Assembly (NCBI GenBank): GCA_027576995.1
Contig: JANBQC010000041.1
Location: 314-64,313, forward strand
Direction of reading: 5' to 3'
DNA length: 64,000 nt
DNA from: Dimargaris cristalligena
Taxonomy: Eukaryota; Kickxellomycota; Dimargaritomycetes; Dimargaritales; Dimargaritaceae
Positions 46,022 through 56,533 of the stretch are shown piece after piece; positions within the stretch are counted from its first letter, which is position 1, and the number at the start of each line of letters is the position of its first letter. Under the pieces are notes generated by a model, which was not told where the DNA came from, made no database searches, and saw only the letters and a program-made list of their open reading frames with translations. The translations under genes and the position numbers were made by a program.

Positions 46022-47038
46022 TTAGTCCAGGAACTGGCCGGATAAGATCATATTAGCCATGGGCGACTCGGGGCGAATGGGGGTCGTCTTAGTCCGACGC
46101 AGCTTGTCCACTCGGTCAGTTTCGTGGGGGCGGAGCGATGCTGCTTCAGGGGCAGCAGCAGATCCCGTCGGAGCCGGAGCGGAAGCCGAGGAAGCCCGGT
46201 GGACCCGGGGAGTCGACGGCGGCAAGGGTTGGAAATGGGAAGCCGGGTTGTATTCGACCTCGGGAATAGAGGGATGGCGAGTCGAAACACCACCATTATT
46301 CACCGGCGGCGACTGACGGGGGATACTCCTACTGGCCTCCTCCCCCACAATGTTATAGTGTGGCTGCCCGTTTGATCCTTGACCATGGCTATTCATCGTG
46401 GAATCGTAGGGACTAAGGTGCTGCTGGTAGGCCATATGGGTCTGGGGCTGCTGTTGTGCGGCGATGGATGCGTTGGCGGCCTTACCAAGACTACCGAATA
46501 TACCACCCCCAACCGAGCTCGAAAATCCGCCCACTGACGTGGCGGCTGTGGCCGGGTCCCCCCCACCAACGGGGAGGTGGTGGTGGGTTCCCGTGGGGGA
46601 GGAGGGGGGAATGTGAGGAGGAGGGGAGCCGAACGAGTAGGACAGACGGCGGAAGGGTGAGGTGGGGGGGAATACGCCGCCTCCCGCTCCAGCAGCGCCA
46701 CCACCACCACCACCCCCGGGGGCCTGGTGAGAGAAGGAAACGTGGCGACTACGCTGGCCACCGGCGGAAACGGGGGGCGACTTGGGCAGCGAGTTCATGA
46801 AGAAAGGACCCGCGGAGGTGGGGGTGGTGGGCGAAAAACCACTACTATTACCACCACCACCCCCTTGACTGCTCAAAGAATCGGGGCGGGCGTGGGTGGT
46901 GGAGAGGGAACTCAGACCGGTCAGGGCGTGGATAGAGGCCCGGCGTTGGGCGGCTACAGGAATAGCCATAGGCATGTTGGGCGGCATCGTAGCCGGAGGG
47001 GAAGTAGTCTGTTGCTGGCGATTGTCGGAGAGACTCAT
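46022..47038 (-). CDS. Low-complexity protein with PKA-type sites and a distinctive C-terminus
   Basis: A 338-residue single-exon protein. It is rich in Gly, Pro, Ser and Gln with poly-Gly runs (about 60-64, 108-120). Two RRxS sites match the PKA consensus: RRAS at 32-35 and RRLS at 130-133, each in a short conserved-looking block (RRASIHALTGL, SPFRRLSYSF). RSRHVSFS at 97-103 is another basophilic site. The C-terminus ends RRTKTTPIRPESPMANMIL then SGQFLD, which looks like a short conserved motif rather than random low complexity. I do not recognise a named family; a phospho-regulated adaptor (for example for 14-3-3) is inference only. Confidence 0.7.
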   Translation of the reverse strand: MSLSDNRQQQTTSPPATMPPNMPMAIPVAAQRRASIHALTGLSSLSTTHARPDSLSSQGGGGGNSSGFSPTTPTSAGPFFMNSLPKSPPVSAGGQRSRHVSFSHQAPGGGGGGGAAGAGGGVFPPTSPFRRLSYSFGSPPPHIPPSSPTGTHHHLPVGGGDPATAATSVGGFSSSVGGGIFGSLGKAANASIAAQQQPQTHMAYQQHLSPYDSTMNSHGQGSNGQPHYNIVGEEASRSIPRQSPPVNNGGVSTRHPSIPEVEYNPASHFQPLPPSTPRVHRASSASAPAPTGSAAAPEAASLRPHETDRVDKLRRTKTTPIRPESPMANMILSGQFLD

Positions 47039-47462
47039 GGTAAATATAGAGTGATGTGTGGAGGGAGAGGAGAGGGTATATATATGCTGGTCACCCGGTG
47101 AAGCAACTGGAGTCGGGTGGCGACTAACTATATAGCCAATGTATTAAAAGGGAAATACGAGAAAAGTGGCGGTCGAATAAAGAGATAGAGCCGAGCAGAA
47201 TTTTAAGGAAAGCGCTGCGTTGGCCGGAAATCTGGAGGAAACGGACGGGCGAGGGCGGGGGTATTACACATATATATATATATATACGTATTTATTAGCG
47301 TGTGTGTATACGTATATGCGCATACGCATTGATGTAAAGCATGGGTTAGAGAGCCAGGAAGAGCGGGAAAGGCGGTTATGGGATAGTGTCCATTGACTCT
47401 AAGGCTATAGTTGTCCGGAAAAACTAAGCGAGAGCGTGAGAGCGGGAGGAGATCCAGCAGTC

Positions 47463-47501
47463 CTATACTATACTATACTATACTAACTATACTATACTAT
47501 A
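47463..47501. repeat. CTATA pentanucleotide array
   Basis: About eight tandem copies of a 5-nt unit with one interruption (CTAACTATA) in the middle. Confidence 0.85.
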
Positions 47502-49246
47502 AGCACGAGCTTCTTACCCACGCGAACCAAAAACAATATATGGCCCGGGTGTTTAAATAGCCGCCCGGCTAAATAGAGAGTGAGCTCTATAGCCCAATAT
47601 GTGAAACAACCACGTCTCCAGGCCAGGCCCGGGGCTATCAACAAAACTGCAGAGGCATTGTTTACTTACGTCGCTATGGCGCACTTCAGGGGAGCTAAAA
47701 AACGTAGAGAATGCCACACAATTAATCAGGCAATAGTAAATCTACCAGCCAGAAACAACGAGTAAAATAGTAAATAGGATGGAATGAATGAATGAGTGAT
47801 TGAATGATTGATTGATTAATTGATTATATAAAATTGATTTATTCAGGAAGGTGGAGAGATGATAGTAGGAGTCTATTATATGGGCAAAATAGGTCGGGAA
47901 ATATAAGGGGAAGGAAAACAAAGCTGCTGCTACACCAACGGTTCCAGATGATCCCATTTATACTGACTGGGTTGTTCTCCTCTCCCCAGTCACACCTGGC
48001 CAGGTATTTTTTATGGCAGGAGGGTTGTTGTGCGCAGTGTTAAAGGGGGTGGCATAATAGTATAGCGAGCGTATACAACCGCCCCACCACTAAAGAACAA
48101 GGGCATTTACCCCTCTTAGTACACCCTGGCTATTTTTTTGAATCCGAGACATACCCAATTAGGTATGCTGGATCAGTATAAACCCTCTAAAATCGGTTCC
48201 ATCCACCACTATTCTCCACCAGTAGCATACTACTACTGTACCCATGTATCCTCCTCTCCTCTCATGGGATAGAGGAATGAATGCCCTTGGATAGTATCCC
48301 GCCTTTTATACCTCCACCGTACCTGGGGGTAATAGCCGTGGTCCAGCGTTCCCAAACAGTGGTCACTTGAGATTCCGCCAATGGTCAAGGTGGTGTGGCT
48401 TCTCAGCCGAGTCTCTCTCGTTCTCGTTCGGGTGCGCTTACCAAACAAACCGAACGACCGCTTCACCCCGCGCGCCCATGGGCGCAGACTTTTGAATCAA
48501 TGGCCACTGGGATCTACTCTTTATAGCATCATCTCGCCGACACCATAAAACCACATCACATAACCCCTCTCTGAATTCTAATATATATTATACGGGACGC
48601 ATACCCCCAGAACATATATTAGAATACTTTGCATAATTACTCGACACCTTATTTTAACCGCTGTACATTATTTCACAGCATAAAACAGCCATACAGTGGT
48701 GCAATAGAGAGCAGAGCGCTATAGTTGATAATAAGCATGGCTCTGGTGAACCCCCCAATCCATTTTCAATTTCTCGATGGAGGCGGTTTTATGTGACTGG
48801 GACTTTCTCCCTCCCCCTTTCCAGGCACATTCGCGATTTTCCTAAAACAGGCAAAACCTGAGAGGAGACGGTGGGGGGCACATGACCACCTCCCCCCTCT
48901 TCCTCTCTGGGCTTATTCAACTAAGCCACACAGTCCAGTTATTCTCCCCCTTTAGAATATATAGGTTCACTACGACGACCTGGGGAGGAGGTTTTATCTG
49001 GGGGATGTTCGCAGCGTAGGTAATTGATTAATCAAACATATAATAGTTTCATCATGCAATAATGCGACTAAAGAGTGGTGTGGGTACCACGTAAGAACCA
49101 AATGCACCCCGCCTTAGTGGGTCTGGCAAGGAGCGGCGGGGAAAGAGGAATCTTTTCACCTTAGTCTCAAGTTCTTGTTTGACAAGACCGGATTCACTTT
49201 GGGAGTAGCTGGGCCATGCTCGTATGTATTATGTGTCCCAGGGGCT

Positions 49247-49275
49247 TTATTATTATTATTATTATTATTATTATT
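49247..49275. repeat. (TTA)n microsatellite
   Basis: A 29-nt perfect trinucleotide run. Confidence 0.9.
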
Positions 49276-50020
49276 TTAACCTGAAACACCAAAATGTCAC
49301 GAAATAGTACAGGCGAATAGTATAGAGAAGAGGTATTACGTTGGTAGCGGAAGGGGAGCATAATGGTTTTGGTCAATATTACCGTCCCCTTTCTACCGAA
49401 CGTGGGTATAAAATATGCATCGGGGGGTGTGTGGAGAGAATACGAAACAAAGGGGCTGGGAATTCTAACAAATTTACCCGGTTTCCATTACCTATGGACT
49501 CCAAAATGGGGGGAGTTGGCTAGCCCGAGTATGGCTTGTGTTTCCCGAGCCCCTATGTCGCTGAATATAGAAGGAAGGGGAAAGAAAGGGCTGTCGCTAA
49601 ACTACCGTAGTATAATAGAAGATAGTTATTATATATTAGGGCGATAAAACCAGCCCGGATGGACACAGGTTCGATTCCATCGGTTTCACATCCCATTTTC
49701 AATTGTGGCTGGTTTGATGCGGCAAATGGCTACGCCTACTCTAGTTTCGAGCCCAGGAGCACCGTCGAACCAGTTGTTAATTAGTATCGATACAATTCTT
49801 GCATATTTAGGCAATTTGTGACACCAAGTGGGGGAGAAGGGTATATGTCCCTCTCCTGCTCTCCTTTGTATTCATAGTGCGCCTGGTTACCAATAATAAT
49901 AAAAATGTAGATAACCCCCAGCTATTCCGCGATAGAATCTTGCGTAGTGTGTACCTACGGCTAATAGTAGTATCTTTAATGGCTTTTAAAATATTAGGTA
50001 ATGATTCGAATCCAGTGGGC

Positions 50021-50055
<35 letters not shown>
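50021..50055. repeat. (AT)n microsatellite
   Basis: Twenty-four nt of perfect AT followed by an imperfect TTATATATATA. A similar tract lies 270 nt away at 50320. Confidence 0.9.
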
Positions 50056-50319
50056 AATAGATGTGTATGTGGGGGAGAAAAAAGAAGAGCGGAGGGTATG
50101 GTAATAGATTTCACATTCTTGTAAGAAACTAGAGTGTACGCCAGAGGACCCCCCAGGTGAAGAAGGGACTGGTGGCAAGTAGAGTATCTAAAGGAGCGGG
50201 GTTGGTATAGTAATATAAGTGGCGATATGCTGCTACTGCCATAGTAGCTATATAGCCAGGGGAAAAGGAGGGAAGTGTCGGGTAAGGTAGCAGAATAGTC
50301 GAGGGCGATGTAAATATAA

Positions 50320-50343
50320 ATATATATATATATATATATATAT
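50320..50343. repeat. (AT)n microsatellite 3' of the CK2 beta gene
   Basis: A 24-nt AT run about 60 nt beyond the CK2 beta stop codon, inside its likely 3' UTR. Confidence 0.9.
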
Positions 50344-50402
50344 TTACCAATTTGTCATTTCTATGCCATCCGGCGGGTGTCGCCGCCATTGCCGTTTCTC
50401 GA

Positions 50403-51083
50403 TTATGACGGGGGAGTCCCTTCCTCGATCCGTTTCCGTTTCTCTTCCCGCATGGCATCCTGCCAACGGTGCAGTTCGGCGGTTTCGTGAATCTTAAACC
50501 CGAAGATTTTCGGTTCATACCGGGCGGCGGATTTCTGCGGGACCAACGTGGAGTACGCCTGCATGATCATATGCGGCAACCCGGTACCGAAATAAGCGCC
50601 ATCGACGTTAGAGTGCCGGGGGGATTTGGGGTTATAAATATCTTCACAATGCGGGCAGTACAATTTCACGGACTGTAACCCGGCCACATCGGTTAGCCCC
50701 ACCGGTAACAACGCCTGGTTATGGCAGAGTACGCGGGGACACCGGCCAAACCCGGCGCTCTTGTACTTCTCGAGGACTTTTTGCATGCCCCGGGCGGTTA
50801 AGACGTACCGGGCGTGGATGAGCCCGTACAAATGGCGGGCGGACCGTTCCACGGCATCCCGCATCTCCTGGTTCAGTTTGGCCTCCTCCAGATTGTCGGA
50901 AATGAGTTGGAGGGCCAGGGAATAGTGCTCCACGTCTTGGCAGAGGCCCGTCAAATTAAACCGATCCCCGATGAACTCTTCGTCGATTTCCACGAAATAC
51001 TCATTGCCCTTGAGGAATAGGAACCACTCGGCCCAGTACCGGGCGTATTCGCCTTCGCTGTTGCTATCGATGTCGTTCATCAT
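50403..51083 (-). CDS. CKB1: Casein kinase 2 regulatory subunit beta
   Basis: A 226-residue single-exon protein. It has the full CK2 beta plan: an N-terminal WAEWFLFLKGNEYFVEIDEEFI block, the RFNLTGL turn, the helical domain through SARHLYGLIHARYVLT, and the zinc ribbon with C115, C120, C143 and C146 (CPRVLC...CPHC). The C-terminal docking region follows (GAYFGTGLPHMIMQAY, PKIFGFKIHE). Length and spacing match the family. The zinc ribbon mediates beta-beta dimerisation, which holds the CK2 tetramer together. The acidic NSEGEY segment replaces the longer Ser/Glu autophosphorylation motif of many relatives. Two adjacent ATGs (51083, 51080) could start it. CKB1 versus CKB2 cannot be decided. Confidence 0.95.
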   Translation of the reverse strand: MMNDIDSNSEGEYARYWAEWFLFLKGNEYFVEIDEEFIGDRFNLTGLCQDVEHYSLALQLISDNLEEAKLNQEMRDAVERSARHLYGLIHARYVLTARGMQKVLEKYKSAGFGRCPRVLCHNQALLPVGLTDVAGLQSVKLYCPHCEDIYNPKSPRHSNVDGAYFGTGLPHMIMQAYSTLVPQKSAARYEPKIFGFKIHETAELHRWQDAMREEKRKRIEEGTPPS

Positions 51084-52148
51084 GGTCGGGTGGAGAGAGT
51101 GAGAGTATAGGGAGAGTAGGGAGGAGGAGGAAGGTCAATAAGCAATAACCCGGCAAGCTAGATAGATAATAGAATGTGTAGACTTAATGAGCAACAAGAG
51201 GTGAAAAAAAAAAAGCACATAGCCCTTCGAAAGGAAGGGATTAAGGAGAGGACACTGGGGATGAGAGGAGGTCAATAATACTTTACTAGCAAAGAACCTG
51301 CTAAAAGTGCCTTTGGGATTCCTTCAGCCGCACATACAATAAACCCTTGCTTTACCAGTCTCGCTCATTCTTTCACACACATGGCTAACTGTCTATTTTG
51401 TTAAGCTAGCTATTCTTACTATACACCCCTCCTTCCTTACACAAAACATCGCAGTGAAAAAAATTGGGCTGGAGAATGTGGTTGTGGTAGGGGACAGGTA
51501 AAAAAAACCCCGTGGCCCACAGCCCAAGAGGCAAGGCAAAAGGGAATTCACCTATTGGTTGCCCGTGGGTACATTTATCCTCATGACCGATGACTTAAAA
51601 TCCCACTGTCAGATCCATTTTACGATGCCCAATGGGAGAGGGAGGATATACCACCATTCCCACCTATGTGGCTCGCCAGCCTAAATTGACGCCTGGGTTT
51701 CCAAAGCATGTATAAAATAGGGTTTATTAACGAAGTTGGGTTGAGTTGGGTGGAGTGGGCGTGGGAGGAGGGCTGAGTTATCACCATGACCCCCTCTCCC
51801 CAATATCAGCTCGATGCATTGCCGTTTCAGGGTTGGTTATACATGACATAGCCGTGGACTCCATCATATAACCACCAGCTACACAAACGCAAACGCAAAG
51901 CCACAATCACCTGCCAAAGTATGGGAACCGGTAAAAAAGCCGCTCGGGAGTTGCAAATGAAACAGGATAACTCAATGGAATGAATATACAGAAGCCAATC
52001 CATGTCAAAGGCAGCAACAGTAACCCTGTATTAATCCCCTATAATCTAGACAATTCAAGGTCGGCCTATTTTCTCTCGAATAGATGGGGAGAAACAGTCC
52101 ATAACTTAAAGTGAGAAAACCACAGGCAAAATAGTGGGGAGGGGATGC
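51084..52148. other. Intergenic between CK2 beta and ATX1
   Basis: The first 60 bases are purine-rich (GAGAGTGAGAG, GGAGGAGGAGG) and fit the CK2 beta promoter. The rest has no frame with a recognisable domain and includes the ATX1 3' flank. Confidence 0.5.
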
Positions 52149-52845
52149 TTAAGCAGAGGAGACGGCCTCCTTCTCCAGGTCGGGGTGGGCCTCCTTGCCA
52201 GTGGCGCGGATGGCCTCGAGGATGGTATCATGGGGGGCAGTGCCAGTGACAATGACCTTCTGGTTGTCCATGTCGATATCGACCTTCTCGACACCTACGG
52301 CACAGCAGGAATGGGTCCCATTAAGTAAGGAGTGGTGATGGATGGTAGGCATATACCCAATGGAAGGTAGGATTCAAGCATTAGCATCAATAATAAGCCT
52401 ATATATATATATATATTTAAACTAGAGCGGCAGGTGTGAACCCACCCATGACTGCGGCAGTCTGTACCATACAGCCAACCCAGAAGTTAACCGGTGCTGA
52501 ATGGGAAGGTCAATAAGAAGTATAGAGAGTGTGTATGGGTAACTTACCCTTGACGCGGCCGAGGGCCTTGGTGACGGCACCGGAGCAGCCGGAGCAGGCC
52601 ATCTTGACTTTGAAGGTGTGGGTCTATAGAGGCATGTGCAGATGGGAGGGAATGGGAGGCGGTTAGGTTAAGTTGAGTTAAATGGGGCAGTGGACAAGGG
52701 GCGGAGGCGGGGGAAATGCCGCCGTATAGCATCCCTTCCTCTCTCCCTTCAATAAGCATGGGAAAGGAGGAGGGGCAGTTTTCCCGCAGAACAGGGTCGT
52801 GGGGACAACGTCTGGCCAAGGGTTTGCAGAACTTACCTCAGACAT
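52149..52845 (-). CDS. ATX1: Copper metallochaperone Atx1 (3 exons)
   Basis: Exons 52845-52837 (only ATG TCT GAG), 52623-52548 and 52294-52149 join in frame to a 76-residue protein, the usual Atx1 size. Introns are 213 and 253 nt, GT-AG with GTAAGT donors. It is a single heavy-metal-associated domain: beta-alpha-beta with the copper-binding MACSGC (M11, C13, C16) at the start and KVDIDMDNQKVIVTGTAP in the middle. A Lys after TG (ATGKEA) occupies the position that contacts the metal loop in yeast Atx1. Atx1 carries Cu(I) from the cytosol to the Golgi P-type ATPase Ccc2. Starting a gene with a nine-base coding exon is easily missed by gene finders; the phases leave little doubt. Confidence 0.93.
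52400..52416. repeat. (TA)n microsatellite inside ATX1 intron 2
   Basis: A 17-nt dinucleotide run within the intron between exons 2 and 3. Confidence 0.85.
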
Positions 52846-53810
52846 ATTGAAGAGTGCGGGTAGGGGAGGGGAGATAGTTATAATAAATAAATTGGGTAGT
52901 AACGGGAGCGTAGGTATAGATGCAGTAGTAAACTAACGAGGCAATTGGGAGGAAGAAGTACGAAGTGGTCAGAGGGCCGGTGGCCGTGTAGTTATAGACG
53001 AGCGAAGGGGAGAGGTAGGGTGGTGAACCGTCGGTAGGATTACGGGCACGGGATCTCTCTCTCTCTCTCTCTCTCTCATACACTCAAAATGTGTGGCGAC
53101 CTTGCAGTTTGAATAATGGAAGAGGCGGAAGGACAGAGGGAGTAGTATTCCAGGGCCCCAGGCTTTGTTACAGAAAGATGTGGTGTGGAATGGAAGGAAT
53201 AGTAGGCCCTCTGCCCTGAATATTCTCGTCTACCCCAACGAATATACTACTACTTTATCTCCTTTTCTATTGGATACCTCCACCCGGCGGATTTCCCCTC
53301 TCTTGGTCCTTCCTTCTCCGCACATATTAGCCATTCCCCCCTTCTCGTCTTCATTGTGATTTTGCACCGATGGGAAGAAGGGGAAGGGAGAATGCTATTT
53401 CTGTGCGACCCAACCCACCTGCTTCACCTCAGCTCCCACTTTCTAGCTCATTCATCATACTTCCTAATACCTCCGAGAAACTCTGGCCATCTGACCAGTC
53501 CTCTCATACATTAGTTGGGCTTAATTCCACTATATACCACCCTTGTTTGGATTGCAGTGACAGCACTATCTCTATACTCGGAAATCAATAAACCCATCCA
53601 ACATTCACATTATTAATAGACGAAGGCCCGGTGATTGGGATCACTCTATCGGCGGATCACACGGATGGGTGTGTGTATGAAAAGGGAAAGGGTATACCAA
53701 GCCTTTAATGGTCCAAAATAAGGACGAGGAAGGTCTGAAACATCATCCATTCCCGTGCTGAATGAAACTACCGCACCCCTCAACGGAAGGGCATATACAT
53801 ACCATAGTCA
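52846..53810. other. Intergenic between ATX1 and TPT1
   Basis: (CT)n at 53054-53077. The first 250 bases form the ATX1 promoter side. I see no gene. Confidence 0.5.
53054..53077. repeat. (CT)n microsatellite
   Basis: A 24-nt run of CT about 210 nt upstream of the ATX1 start. Confidence 0.9.
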
Positions 53811-55381
53811 TTAAAGCTGCTGACGATGCCCTGGACTCGCCTGTCTGGTAGTGAGGTGGTCTATCCGAGCAAAGTATTTCGGGGCAATGATTCCATCGAT
53901 TCCCTCCGATAAAATCACGTTGTTTTTGGACCGGTAGAAGCGGATGCCATCTAGCGAGAATAGCCCCAGGTATCCGGTTAATTAAATAGGATCATAATAG
54001 CCAAGCAGAGATGAGAAGGCAGAGTCCTTGAAAGCAGGCCAAGCCATTTGGCAGCGTAGCGTGACACTGGAAGTGTATTCATTACCCGTGGTTGGGTAGT
54101 GTAAATATGGGGGCGTGGGGAGGGATTGTTGGCTCCTTCTTCCGGGTTGCTAATCCAGCAAATAAAATAAAGGGAGCCGACAATCCGCACACTGGGTCCA
54201 CTGCCACTAATAGTGGAGGGAGATGGATATGCCAAATAGAATATTTTACCTTGCATGGCCTTGGGGACATCAATATAAATGCGCAAATCGCACTTCTTCC
54301 GCATACCGCTGATCACTTCATTAGCTCCGGGCAGGTTGGGTGCGAAATGAATATGGTTGCGGCTCATCCGCTTCAACCCCTGCTGGGCTATTCGTGGAGG
54401 GGGGGGGGATACACGGCAATATAAGTGAAGTGAAATAAAATGAAGCTTAGATATTCTGTTCATATAAAAAATACCAGTTGGTCGCGGAGACACACCGAGG
54501 AAATGTGCATAAGCGTATGAAGGGCTAGATTGGGGATAATTGAATGAATGAGTGAATGAATGGATAGATGGCGTTGATAAATAAATCCGGGGCATACTTA
54601 CCGATGCTGGGCCAGTTGGTCTCCTGGCTACCATGAACAACCACCGGGATTTCGGTGGGAGTCCGGATAAGGGCCAGCTCGAGGTCAGCCACCTACGCGC
54701 CGGTTAATTTGATAAAAAGGTAAGTTTACATGGCACATGTGTGAAAAGAAATAATGAGGATGGGCGGTGTATGAATAATAGAGACACACCACGCGGTAAT
54801 AAAAAAGGAAGGTTGAGAGTGATCGGGTGTGGAGAGGTTAATCAATCGAAAATGGCCCAAGTGAGTTGAAAAAGAATGGCGCTCAACTAACTGACTTGGT
54901 CACGCGATGGTGATAAATCCGCTCTGATTCTCCCTAATTTAGACCTGGAAAGAGTACCGTAAGAACGGTGAGAGAGGATGTGGTATATACGTACAAGTGA
55001 CGGAAGCCTAGCGAATGGATGGGGCCCACAACCCCGTGTATGTTCATGGAGGGTTAATGAACTTGCCTTTAAACTATGCCCCTGGTTGGCCCGGATATAC
55101 CACCCCGGTGGCGAACTCGAGGTCTCTTCCCGCAGCGTATAGCGCTGTTTGGCGTCGCGGTCCACCACGTATTGCAACGTCGCCAATGGGACTTGCCGGA
55201 GTTTAGGGTGCCGAAGTAACTGGTCCACGGCAATGTACCCGTCCGACCGCAGCGAGAGACCTTCCTTTTCCGCGCCGTGGCGGAGCAGGAAACTTAGGCA
55301 TTTGGATATCCGGGTGGCTTGGGCATCGGTTAAGTTACCGGGGACCGAGGTGGCGGCTGGTTTGCGTAGGGCGGCGGACAT
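53811..55381 (-). CDS. TPT1: tRNA 2'-phosphotransferase Tpt1 (4 exons)
   Basis: Exons 55381-55067, 54692-54602, 54387-54250 and 53950-53811 give 227 residues, the size of yeast Tpt1. Family landmarks run in order: FLLRHG with the R34-H35 pair, DGYIAVDQLL, RANQGHS (97-103), VVVHGS, WPSIAQQGLKRMSRNHIHFAP (given as a motif tract), ISGMRKKC with R165, and the C-terminal DGIRFYRSKNNVILSEGIDG. These include the Arg-His-Arg-Arg residues used to transfer the splice-junction 2'-phosphate to NAD+ after tRNA splicing. The first intron (55066-54693) begins GCAAGT, a GC-AG intron; the other two are GT-AG. All phases close (0, 1, 1). Exon boundaries rebuild the conserved motifs exactly, so the model is firm. 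Confidence 0.95.
55061..55067 (-). other. Non-canonical GC splice donor in TPT1
   Basis: The end of exon 1 reads AAAG|GCAAGT on the - strand. GC donors normally carry this strong consensus. Splicing here to 54692 joins HSLK to VADLEL in frame, as in homologues; reading through gives unrelated sequence. Confidence 0.85.
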
Positions 55382-56533
55382 GTCTAATGGAGGTTTCAAC
55401 AAATTGGACTGGGGAGGGGGATGGAGCTGAAGAATGCAAATATATATATAATAAAAAGGGGCGGACGGTAGAGTCGATATGAGGGCGGGTATTCTCCAAC
55501 AATGCGGAGAACGGCTTGAATGGAGGAAAGAAAGGCAGAGGTGTACGGCAGATTGCTTCAGTAACGCATTCGAGCTTGGTGGTATATAATGGACACGCCA
55601 AGCCCATTGCATTCCCCTGTTGGAAGTTAGCGTCGCTTTGAATTCGGGGTAGCACTCACTGTGGTTACGTCAGTCGCGTCCATGTATATGCACGTATATC
55701 TGTTTGTATGCTCCACCCATACTTTGCGAGGTACAGACTTAGCAGTATACCTGTTGCTCAGGGCTTATTATGGCTTTACAGTATATCGCATCGAGGATTA
55801 GCACAAGCAAACGGGCCAGCCGGACTTCGTTTTACATGTATAATGGGTACGTCGTTACCACGCGCTAGAGCAACCCGCCTTCACCGAACGTTCCCTCTCC
55901 CCCTTCGTTGTCACCAGAGCCTCCCCAGCCAGCGCTACCACTTCGGCAGACTGATCGATAATGCCGGCCTTTCCGGGTTGTTATAGAACTCTCCTTTCCT
56001 CTTATCCTATTATTCACAGCCCTTTGCGGCCATCTTTAGTTTAATGTTTCACCAAAAGACATGTTCTTATCAGCTGTTTACGTGTGTCGCCTTGATATTG
56101 CCATTTCGCTCACTAGCCCGCTCCGTTGCTGAGATCACTCCCCACTAACCCCGCCGATATTAGTGTACCAAATTAATCAGTAGTGGCAATATAGTTGGCT
56201 TTTGGTCAAATGCGGGCCTCTCCAAAGTCTCCATTAACCATGTGACAAACTGCATACAAACAGCCGCTGTCAGTTAGCTGTGTTGGTAGGGGGAAACGCT
56301 GGCCATATATCAAGTAAGTCCCCAGGCTCCTCTTTTCTCTTATCCACTCTTTTCCACCCTACTACTTGCACTTGGTCTAACCACTCACTCCATTTGACCT
56401 TACCCTTTCCATTCTCTGTTCGTCTGTATTCCTTCTATACTATCGTTATTACTCACCCCTCCTTTCATTCAACCCACAGCCACCTTCCTCCCTCCCTCCC
56501 TCTCCCCTTCTTTCTACCACTGCATTGTCCGCC
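55382..56533. other. Divergent intergenic region between TPT1 and RHEB
   Basis: Both genes start here and face away from each other, so it holds both promoters. The final 200 bases before RHEB are strongly C/T-rich. I see no gene. Confidence 0.5.
56330..56533 (+). promoter_or_regulatory. Pyrimidine-rich promoter or leader of RHEB
   Basis: Over 200 bases dominated by C/T (CCTCCCTCCCTCCCTC before the start) end just before GCCATG. The promoter role is inferred from position and recurrence. Confidence 0.4.

Larger units (their letters stand above)
47039..50402. other. Intergenic, microsatellite-rich
   Basis: It contains (TA)n at 47270-47286, a CTATA pentanucleotide array at 47463-47501, TGAT-type repeats around 47793-47826, (TTA)n at 49247-49275, and (AT)n tracts at 50021-50044 and 50320-50343. 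The first 200 bases are the purine-rich promoter side of the 46-47 kb gene. A 94-codon + frame at 49363-49647 has no recognised domain. Confidence 0.45.

Noticed and set aside
49660..49695. GGTTCGATTCC, a tRNA B-box-like sequence
   Set aside because: The flanking bases do not form a T-stem, and no A box, anticodon arm or acceptor stem is found upstream.
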